Assembly (NCBI RefSeq): GCF_002895945.1
Contig: NZ_NPZB01000001.1
Span: forward strand, 1,441,501 to 1,505,500
Origin: Solilutibacter silvestris
Lineage (GTDB): Bacteria; Pseudomonadota; Gammaproteobacteria; Xanthomonadales; Xanthomonadaceae
Reading direction: 5' to 3'
Length of the DNA: 64,000 nt
The notes below the pieces were generated by a model. The model made no database searches, had not been told where the DNA came from, and saw only the letters and a program-made list of their open reading frames with translations. Numbering within the stretch: position 1 is the stretch's first letter; each line of letters opens with the position of its first letter. The translations under genes were made by a program, and so were the position numbers. This document shows positions 23,169 through 29,610 of this stretch, one piece after another.

Positions 23169-25817
23169 ATGTCCCGCATTCTCAGTCTTGCCATCGCTGC
23201 CGCGCTTGCGGGCCAGGCGCACGCCGCCACCAAGCCTGCAGCCGCGTCCGCGCTGCCGCGCATCGACACCACCACGACCACCCAGCTGCCGCGCACCACG
23301 GTGCCGTTGCACTACACGGTGGAAGTGACGCCGCATGCGCAGGACATGAACTTCGACGGCGTGGTCTCGATCGATCTCGCCGTGGTGAATCCGACGAAGA
23401 CCATCACCCTCAACGCCATCGACATGGCGTTCTCGCAGACCAGCCTGAAGGGTGCTGGCGGCGCGCTGACGCCACAGGTGAGCATCGATGCGGCCAACCA
23501 GACCGCGACCTTCACCTTCGACAAGGAATTGAAGCCGGGTCGCTACGTGCTGTCCACGCACTACACCGGCAAGATCGGCACGCAGGCCGTTGGCATCTTC
23601 GCCCTCGACTACGACACCAAGGACGGCAAGAAGCGTGCGCTCTACACCCAGTTCGAAAACTCCGACGCGCGCCGCTTCATCCCGAGCTGGGACGAACCGA
23701 ACTACAAGGCGGTGTTCGACCTCAGCGCGGTGGTGCCGAAGGACCAGATGGCCGTCAGCAACATGCCGGTCAAGTCGAGCGCGGACGCCGGCAACGGCAT
23801 GAAGCGCGTGACCTTCGGTACCTCGCCGAAGATGTCGACCTACCTGCTGTTCTTCGGTCTTGGTGATTTCGATCGCAGGACCACCAAGGCCGCGGGCGGC
23901 ACCGAGATCGGCGTGATCGCGCAGAAGGGCATGGTCTCGCAGGCCGATTTCGCGCTGGAATCCGGCGCCAAGATCATCAACGAATACAACGACTACTTCG
24001 GCGTGAAGTACCCGCTGCCGAAGCTCGACAACATCGCTGCGCCGGGCCAGAGCCAGTTCTTCAGCGCGATGGAAAACTGGGGTGCGATCTTCACCTTCGA
24101 ATACGCGTTGCTGCTCGATCCCAAGGTCTCGACCGAAGGCAACAAGATCGGCGTGTTCACCACCGATGCGCATGAAATGGCGCACCAGTGGTTCGGCGAT
24201 CTGGTGACGATGCGCTGGTGGGACGACCTGTGGCTGAACGAAGGCTTCGCGTCGTGGATGGAAGGTCGCACCACCGCCAAGCTGCATCCGGAATGGGAAA
24301 CCGCGATCAACATGGTGTTCGTGCGCGAAGGTGCGATGGGCCGCGATTCGGTGGCGACCACGCATCCGGTGGTGCAGCATGTCGAGACGGTGGAACAGGC
24401 CAGCCAGGCCTTCGACACCATCACCTATTCCAAGGGCGAATCGGTGATCCACATGCTGGAGAACTATCTCGGCGAGAACGCGTGGCGCGCCGGCGTGCGC
24501 CGCTACATCAAGAAGCACGCCTATTCCAACACCGTGTCCGACGATTTCTGGAACGCGATGGACGAGGGCAGCAAGATGCCGATCAAGGACATCGCGCATG
24601 ACTTCACCCTGCAGCCGGGCATCCCGCAGATCGATGTCGGCAGCGCGACCTGCAGCAACGGCAAGACCACGGTGCAGCTGACCCAGGGCGAGTTCACCCG
24701 CGATCGCCCCGACAAGACGCCGCTGCGCTGGCGCGTGCCGGTGTTGGCGCAGGTGGTGGGGCATCCGGATTCGCGCACGCTGGTGCGTGACGGCAAGGGC
24801 AGCATCACCCTGCAAGGTTGCGGCCCGGTGCTGGTCAATGCCGGCCAGGCCGGTTACTACCGCACGCACTATTCCGCCGACCAGTTCGCGGCGATCAGCA
24901 AGGCCTTTGCGCAACTCAAGCCGATCGATCAGCTCGGCCTGATGAGCGATACCTGGTCGCTGGGAACGGCCGGTCGCCAGCCGATCGCCGATTACCTCGA
25001 ACTGACCCGCAGCATCAACGCCGATTCCAAGCCGCAGGTGCAGCAGAGCTTCGTCGGTTCGCTTGCCACCATCAACGCCTACAAGAAGAACGACGCCAAC
25101 CGCGGTGCGTTCCAGTCGTATGCGGTGAAGCGCCTGCGTCCGATGCTCGACAAGCTGGGCTGGGAACAGCAGGCCAGCGATTCCGCGGCGGTGAAGGCGC
25201 TGCGCATGACCCTGATCGGCACGCTCGGCGACATGGGTGATGCGGCGACGCTGGCCGAGGCGCGCAAGCGTTTCGCCACGTTGCAGGCGGGTGGGGCGAT
25301 GACTCCGGAAATGCGTCGCACCGTGCTCGGCATGGTCGGTGCGAAGGCCACGCCGGCGGAATGGGACCAGCTGCACGCGATGGCCAAGTCGGCGCCGACA
25401 CCGATGGTGAAGTCGCAGATGTATTCGCTGCTGGCGGGTGCGGAAGACCAGGCGTTGACGCAGAAGGCGCTTGATCTTGCTCTGACGGACGAGCCGGGCG
25501 CGACGGTGAGCGCGGGGATGATCCGCGGCGCTGCGTTCGACCATCCGGACATGGTGTTCGACTGGGCGATGGCGCATCGCGGACAGATCGACAAGCTGGT
25601 CGACGCCTCGTCGTTGAGCCGTTACTACGCCGGCCTCGGCAGCAGTTCGTTCGATCCGGCGATGATCGGCAAGATCCGCGCCTATGCCGAGAAGTACCTG
25701 GCGCCGACCTCGCGTCGCGAATCGGAGACCGCGATCGCCAACATCGAGTACCGCATCAAGGTGCGCCGCGAGCAGTTGCCGGCCATCGATGCGTGGTTGG
25801 CGAAGAACGGCGGCTGA
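23169..25817 (+). CDS. Secreted M1-family aminopeptidase
   Basis: An 882-residue zinc aminopeptidase of family M1, exported by a signal peptide ending QAHAA (about residue 20). The catalytic zinc site is HEMAHQWFGD with H335 and H339, and the third ligand is E358 in WLNEGFA. The exopeptidase anchor is SAMENWGA (usually GAMEN). The ERAP1-like C-terminal helical domain is present. It would trim N-terminal residues from peptides in the periplasm or outside. An alternative upstream start in the same frame would lack a proper signal peptide. A hairpin may occlude its ribosome-binding site. The gene stands alone between purA and a strong bidirectional terminator. Confidence 0.93.
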   Translation: MSRILSLAIAAALAGQAHAATKPAAASALPRIDTTTTTQLPRTTVPLHYTVEVTPHAQDMNFDGVVSIDLAVVNPTKTITLNAIDMAFSQTSLKGAGGALTPQVSIDAANQTATFTFDKELKPGRYVLSTHYTGKIGTQAVGIFALDYDTKDGKKRALYTQFENSDARRFIPSWDEPNYKAVFDLSAVVPKDQMAVSNMPVKSSADAGNGMKRVTFGTSPKMSTYLLFFGLGDFDRRTTKAAGGTEIGVIAQKGMVSQADFALESGAKIINEYNDYFGVKYPLPKLDNIAAPGQSQFFSAMENWGAIFTFEYALLLDPKVSTEGNKIGVFTTDAHEMAHQWFGDLVTMRWWDDLWLNEGFASWMEGRTTAKLHPEWETAINMVFVREGAMGRDSVATTHPVVQHVETVEQASQAFDTITYSKGESVIHMLENYLGENAWRAGVRRYIKKHAYSNTVSDDFWNAMDEGSKMPIKDIAHDFTLQPGIPQIDVGSATCSNGKTTVQLTQGEFTRDRPDKTPLRWRVPVLAQVVGHPDSRTLVRDGKGSITLQGCGPVLVNAGQAGYYRTHYSADQFAAISKAFAQLKPIDQLGLMSDTWSLGTAGRQPIADYLELTRSINADSKPQVQQSFVGSLATINAYKKNDANRGAFQSYAVKRLRPMLDKLGWEQQASDSAAVKALRMTLIGTLGDMGDAATLAEARKRFATLQAGGAMTPEMRRTVLGMVGAKATPAEWDQLHAMAKSAPTPMVKSQMYSLLAGAEDQALTQKALDLALTDEPGATVSAGMIRGAAFDHPDMVFDWAMAHRGQIDKLVDASSLSRYYAGLGSSSFDPAMIGKIRAYAEKYLAPTSRRESETAIANIEYRIKVRREQLPAIDAWLAKNGG

Positions 25818-25838
25818 TCGAGCTGCCGGAGTTGCAAA

Positions 25839-25867
25839 GAAAAACCCGCCGAAAGGCGGGTTTTTTG
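25839..25867. terminator. Bidirectional terminator
   Basis: The arms AAAACCCGCC (25841-25850) and GGCGGGTTTT (25855-25864) close a GAAA tetraloop, with T-tracts on both strands. It ends the M1 peptidase gene on the + strand and the buf operon (DoxX gene) on the - strand. Confidence 0.9.
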
Positions 25868-25886
25868 TCGTTTCGGATACGGCCGT

Positions 25887-26411
25887 TCAACCCGCGCGGG
25901 TCATCCGCTTGAGGATCAGATGGTCGAGGCTGGCGCGCCCCGGCCCGGCCATGAACAACCAGAACAGCACCAGGATGTAGAGCACTTCGTTGAGTTCGAC
26001 GAAATCGTCCAGCATCGAGATGCTGGGCAGCACCACCAGTGCCAGCGCGATCACCATGTTGAAGATCATGGGCAGGGTGGTGAGTCGCGTCATCAATCCC
26101 AGCATCAGCAGCACGCCGCCGACCAGGTCGGTGGCGCCGCTGAGCGTGGCGCTGAGATCCGGGAACGGAACGCCCCAGTTGGCGAAACGTTCGGCGAAGC
26201 CCGCATGGTTGACCAGCTTGGCCCAACCGGTTTCCGCCCAGAAATAACCGAACACCAGGCGCAGCAGCAATGGCGCGAGCCAGTCGAGGCGGGTGGTGGC
26301 TGCCACCAGCCGATCATGGATGCGGATCGCAATGGATGCATTCGCTGTCGTTGCCTGCATTGACGGGGGATTGATCGGCGGTTTCTTCAAGAAAGTGGCG
26401 CAGCGTTGCAT
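25887..26411 (-). CDS. DoxX-family membrane protein of the buf operon (BufD-like)
   Basis: A 174-residue inner-membrane protein of the DoxX family with four hydrophobic segments at about 44-62, 85-108, 112-130 and 138-158. The pattern LLLRLVFGYFWAETGWAKL and GGVLLMLGLMTRLTTLP is typical. DoxX proteins often accompany DUF692/DUF2063 peptide-maturation operons; a redox or quinone-linked role is suspected but not established. The start at 26411 is supported by GAGG about 9 bases upstream and gives a 17-residue N-terminal extension; ATG 26363 is an alternative. It is last in the operon, 10 bases after the DUF2063 gene. Confidence 0.88.
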   Translation of the reverse strand: MQRCATFLKKPPINPPSMQATTANASIAIRIHDRLVAATTRLDWLAPLLLRLVFGYFWAETGWAKLVNHAGFAERFANWGVPFPDLSATLSGATDLVGGVLLMLGLMTRLTTLPMIFNMVIALALVVLPSISMLDDFVELNEVLYILVLFWLFMAGPGRASLDHLILKRMTRAG

Positions 26412-26421
26412 GGTGGATTCC

Positions 26422-27210
26422 TCAGGTCGTCGTGTTTTCGGGAAGAATCGTGGCGGCGATCAGGTCATCGGCGATCCAGCGTTTGATCAGTCCGATCGCG
26501 CGCAACGCGGCATCGGCTTCGGGGAGCGACGTGGCCAGTCGTGCGCAGAGTTCGGCGAAGGTCGCGCCATCGTTGGCTAGTGCAAGCAACGCGGCTTCAT
26601 CGTCATCGAGACGACGCCAGTGCACGCGGAAATCGTGGCGCCACAACAGCCATCGGGTGGGAACATCACCAACCGCGGCAAGCAGCGGTTCGCCAGCGTG
26701 ATGTGCTTCGATCATCGCGGGAATGCCGGCGGCAACCTCCACCACCCGCATGGCCGGTTGCAGGCGCAGGCGCAGTGCGGGCCATGCATCGGGCGTGAGC
26801 GTGGCGAGATCATCGAACCCAAGCACCGGCGCATCGACGGCATCGAACACTTCGCCCTGCATCCATTCGAATTGCGCGAGTGCCGACCATGTCGCCGGAT
26901 GTTCGTGATGGTGGATCCAGGCAGGAAAGCCGCTGCCGAAATGGCGAACCGACGGCTGTCGTGACGGATGGGCGCGCAGATAGCCTTCCGCGAGCGTGTC
27001 GAACATTTCTTCGCCGACCAGCGCGTGCAACACCGGGAAATCGTTGGCGAGCACGTCGATCAGGCGCAGTCGGTAGGCATCGGCGTAGATGCGCAGGCGA
27101 TCATCGCGGCGATCTTCGCCAATGAAACCGGAAACGGCGGAGTTGCCGTTGATCAACCAGTGCCGCAATGCGTCCTGTTGCGCGAAGAGGGCGGGGGATG
27201 GCGCGTTCAT
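26422..27210 (-). CDS. DUF2063 partner protein (HvfC/BufC family)
   Basis: A 262-residue protein with an N-terminal HvfC/BufC (DUF2063) domain: GFIGEDRRDDRLRIYADAYRLRLIDVLANDFPVL at about 28-61 gives the family signature RxxIYADAYRxRLxxxLxxDFP, followed by YLRAHPSRQPSVRHFG. In described systems this protein recruits the precursor peptide to the DUF692 enzyme. The start overlaps the stop of the DUF692 gene by 4 bases (ATGA), so the two are made together. No signal peptide is visible, so it acts in the cytoplasm. The C-terminal half is less conserved. Confidence 0.9.
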   Translation of the reverse strand: MNAPSPALFAQQDALRHWLINGNSAVSGFIGEDRRDDRLRIYADAYRLRLIDVLANDFPVLHALVGEEMFDTLAEGYLRAHPSRQPSVRHFGSGFPAWIHHHEHPATWSALAQFEWMQGEVFDAVDAPVLGFDDLATLTPDAWPALRLRLQPAMRVVEVAAGIPAMIEAHHAGEPLLAAVGDVPTRWLLWRHDFRVHWRRLDDDEAALLALANDGATFAELCARLATSLPEADAALRAIGLIKRWIADDLIAATILPENTTT

Positions 27211-28058
27211 GCCGCCTCCTTGCGTTGCATTGCGGGCGCCGATTCGGCAATCGCGCGGGCTCGCGACAGTTCATCCAGCAGTTCGGAAAACGGCGGGTAG
27301 TTGTCGTCGCGTTCGATCATCGCCGGCACGTCACCAAAGCGGCGTACGGCGTGTGCGTACAGATGCCACACGGCCTCGCACACGGGTTGGTCGTGGGTGT
27401 CGATCAACAGGCCACTGCCTTGCGTATCGCTGGTGTGGCCGGCGAGGTGGAGTTGTTTCGCTGCGTCGACCGGCAACGCATCGAGCATCGCGTACGGATC
27501 GACGCCATGATTGTGGCCGTTGACGTAGATATTGTTGACGTCGAGCAGCAGGCCGCAACCGGACTCGGCCACGATCGCGGCGAGGAATTGCGCTTCGTCG
27601 AGCGTGTTGTCGGCGAAACGGAGGTAGCTGGAGACGTTCTCCAGCAGGATCTGTCGGCCCAATGCGTCCTGGACCTGGCGCACGCGTGCCGCGACATGAC
27701 GCACGGCGTCGTCGGTCTGCGGCAGCGGCAACAAATCGTGCAACTGGATGCCATCGCCGCCGGTCCAGCACAGGTGATCGGAGACCAGTGCCGGACGCAC
27801 GCGTCGCTCGAGCGCGGACAGCTTGCGCAGGTAGTCGCGATCGAGCGGATCGCGTCCGCCGATCGACAGCGACACGCCATGCATCGCCAGCGGGTAGCGC
27901 TCGGCGACTTCATCCAGCACATGCAACGGGCGGCCGCCATCGATCATGTAGTTCTCGCTGATGATCTCGAACCAGTCGACCGGGCAATCCGCGGCGAGCG
28001 CGTTTTCGTAGTATTCGGGCCGCAAGCCGAGGCCGAATCCCTGCAATGGGCGTGTCAT
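27207..28058 (-). CDS. DUF692 / MNIO-family bufferin maturase (BufB-like)
   Basis: A 283-residue TIM-barrel enzyme of the multinuclear non-heme iron-dependent oxidative (MNIO, DUF692) family, which modifies cysteines or aspartates in ribosomal peptides using O2. Metal-ligand segments are all visible: FEIISENYM, MHGVSLSIGG (H60), VSDHLCW, LLENVSSYLRF, LLLDVNNIYVNGHNHG, LHLAGHT, IDTHDQPV and MIERDDNYP. The length is typical. It lies downstream of the Cys-rich precursor gene and overlaps the DUF2063 gene, so its substrate is almost certainly that precursor. A distant likeness to sugar isomerases/AP endonucleases is only shared fold. Confidence 0.94.
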   Translation of the reverse strand: MTRPLQGFGLGLRPEYYENALAADCPVDWFEIISENYMIDGGRPLHVLDEVAERYPLAMHGVSLSIGGRDPLDRDYLRKLSALERRVRPALVSDHLCWTGGDGIQLHDLLPLPQTDDAVRHVAARVRQVQDALGRQILLENVSSYLRFADNTLDEAQFLAAIVAESGCGLLLDVNNIYVNGHNHGVDPYAMLDALPVDAAKQLHLAGHTSDTQGSGLLIDTHDQPVCEAVWHLYAHAVRRFGDVPAMIERDDNYPPFSELLDELSRARAIAESAPAMQRKEAA

Positions 28059-28080
28059 GGGGTGTGCTCCGCGATTGCGT

Positions 28081-28125
28081 CGATGCCAAAGTCCTGTCCC
28101 TTCGCGCGGAAGGGACAGGGCATCG
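28081..28125 (-). promoter_or_regulatory. Long hairpin between precursor and maturase genes
   Basis: The 72-base gap is nearly filled by a two-part stem: an outer 7-bp arm (28081-28087 with 28119-28125) and an inner 10-11-bp arm (about 28093-28103 with 28109-28119) around a GCGCG loop. No T-run follows on the - strand, so it is not a standard terminator. It may stabilise or partly terminate the precursor mRNA to give more precursor than enzyme. Confidence 0.6.
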
Positions 28126-28130
28126 GTCGC

Positions 28131-28427
28131 TCAGGACTTGGCCGGCTCTGCCGTCGCAGCCTTGACCTTCTCGAAATGGCCGCCGGCGACCTTGCAATCC
28201 TTCTTGGTCGCTTCGGTGAAGCCCTTGCCCTTGCACGCGTTTTGGCCCTTGCAGGCATTGCTGGTGCTCTTGCATGCGCCTTGGCCCTTGCAGGCGTTGG
28301 CGCCCATACAGTGGCCCATCGGCGCACTACCGCTGTCAGCGGCCTGCACGATCGGAGCGGTCATGAACAGGGCGGCAGCGGCCAGGGCGACGGACAGTCC
28401 GGAAGCATTCTTGATCTGGGTATTCAT
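28131..28427 (-). CDS. BufA2-like Cys-rich bufferin precursor peptide
   Basis: A 98-residue small secreted protein, first gene of the operon. Residues 1-29 form a signal peptide with cleavage near VQA/AD. The mature part has six cysteines (40, 46, 52, 59, 65, 78) spaced 6, 6, 7, 6 and 13 residues; four are in the repeat ACKG or ACKS, as in GANACKGQGACK and NACKGQNACKGKGF. This matches the BufA2-type bufferin precursors (periplasmic metal-binding RiPPs) whose cysteines are oxidatively modified by the DUF692 enzyme. The Lys-rich Ala/Glu tail follows the last Cys. GAGG lies 8 bases before the ATG. Modification state and metal are inference. Confidence 0.9.
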   Translation of the reverse strand: MNTQIKNASGLSVALAAAALFMTAPIVQAADSGSAPMGHCMGANACKGQGACKSTSNACKGQNACKGKGFTEATKKDCKVAGGHFEKVKAATAEPAKS

Positions 28428-28480
28428 GGGGAAACCTCGAATGGTTGTAGAGGGAAGCCGTCGTGGTCCGGCGGCATGCC

Positions 28481-28500
28481 CATTTGACGCCCATCAAGTG
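28481..28500. promoter_or_regulatory. Candidate operator in the buf/AraC divergent region
   Basis: A 20-base imperfect palindrome with half sites CATTTGA and TCAAGTG (7 of 10 positions symmetric) lies in the 213-base region between the precursor gene and the divergent AraC-type regulator, 54 bases upstream of the precursor start. It could be a binding site of that regulator or of a metal sensor. This is inference from symmetry and position only. Confidence 0.35.
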
Positions 28501-28640
28501 TCCGTCGATATCCCCTCGCGTCCCGCTGCCATGCCCGAACGTCCGCGGGTCAACCCCGATTCAGGCAATCCGGACGCTTGGGCATGGCTGGCGCATCATT
28601 GGACATGGCCAAGGCAGATGCCTGCCTTCAGGATAGGGCG

Positions 28641-29552
28641 ATGCACGAGAACACGAATCCCGCGATGGGCCCCGACAGTATCGACAACGTGCTGGAAACA
28701 GTGCTGGGTGCCTACCGCATCCGCGTGGAGATCACCGCCAACGTGGCTTATTGCGGCGGTGTGTGGTTCGAGCAGGAGCCGGCCACGCCGCACGGCCAGT
28801 TCCATCTGGTGACGGAGGGTGGGTGCTGGATCACCGGCGAAGCGTTGCAGCAGCCCCTGCATCTGGACAGGGGCGACCTGATCGTCTTTCCCGGCGGCTG
28901 CAGCCACATGTTGTCCGCTGGCCCGGATCCCCACTTGCCAGAACTTGGCGATCATTCCAATACCTGCATGCTCTGCGGCGAACTGGACTTCCTCGGCGGC
29001 CACGGCAACCCGATCTTCGCGGCATTGCCGTCGTGTTTCGTCATCCGGTCCGAAGAAAGCGGCCCGGCGTTTCGCCAGCTCGCGGAACTGCTGGCGAGCA
29101 ACAGCCGTGATGCGCGCTGGGGCCGGCAAGTGATGCAGAACAAGCTCGCCGATTCGTTGTTCACGATGGCGGTGTGCGAATACGTGCGGCGTGCCGAACA
29201 GCCTCGCGGATTGCTGGCGGCGCTGGTCGATGCGCGCTTGTCGAAAGCGCTGGCGGCCGTGCACATGCAGCCCGGGGAAGACTGGACGATCCAGGGCATG
29301 GCGCATGTCGCCGGGATGTCGCGCACCTCGTTCGCGGAACTGTTTACCCAGGTGGTCGGCATGCCGCCGATCCAGTACCTCGCGCAATGGCGCGCCACCG
29401 AAGCACGACGCCTGCTGAAGAACCGACGGTTTTCCGTCGCCGCTGTCGCGGAAATGATGGGGTATCGCAGCGAGGCCGCGTTCCGGCGTTTCTTCAAGCG
29501 GCTCGAAGGGATTGGTCCCGGGCGTGCGCGCAGCGAGGATGACATGGGATGA
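28641..29552 (+). CDS. AraC-family regulator with cupin N-terminal domain
   Basis: A 303-residue transcription factor with an N-terminal cupin-type (AraC cupin_6) sensor domain, residues about 10-190, and a C-terminal AraC double helix-turn-helix (DWTIQGMAHVAGMSRTSFAELF and AEMMGYRSEAAFRRFFKR). The sensor contains seven cysteines, including a CMLC pair in the segment SNTCMLCGELDF. ATG 28641 is chosen because GGATAGGG lies just upstream; other in-frame starts exist at 28584 and 28605. It is transcribed away from the bufferin precursor gene, so control of the buf operon is likely. Its ligand is unknown. It ends in a bidirectional terminator. Confidence 0.88.
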   Translation: MHENTNPAMGPDSIDNVLETVLGAYRIRVEITANVAYCGGVWFEQEPATPHGQFHLVTEGGCWITGEALQQPLHLDRGDLIVFPGGCSHMLSAGPDPHLPELGDHSNTCMLCGELDFLGGHGNPIFAALPSCFVIRSEESGPAFRQLAELLASNSRDARWGRQVMQNKLADSLFTMAVCEYVRRAEQPRGLLAALVDARLSKALAAVHMQPGEDWTIQGMAHVAGMSRTSFAELFTQVVGMPPIQYLAQWRATEARRLLKNRRFSVAAVAEMMGYRSEAAFRRFFKRLEGIGPGRARSEDDMG

Positions 29553-29580
29553 AGAAAGCCCCGCATTGCGGGGCTTTCTT
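29552..29580. terminator. Bidirectional terminator between convergent genes
   Basis: A perfect 13-bp stem (29552-29564 with 29568-29580) around ATT, with A/T-rich ends on both strands (AAGAAAGCCCCGC arm). It starts at the last base of the AraC gene stop codon and also serves the convergent TonB receptor gene. Confidence 0.9.
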
Positions 29581-29610
29581 CCGTACACGATCCGTTGTCA
29601 GGTGTTGCAC

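Noticed and set aside
27207..28058. Reading the DUF692 gene as a sugar isomerase or AP endonuclease
   Set aside because: Only the TIM-barrel fold is shared; ligand motifs and gene neighbours match the MNIO peptide-modifying family.
27168..28487. A 439-codon + strand frame across the buf operon
   Set aside because: The - strand genes have conserved enzyme motifs, overlaps and ribosome-binding sites; the + strand frame has none.
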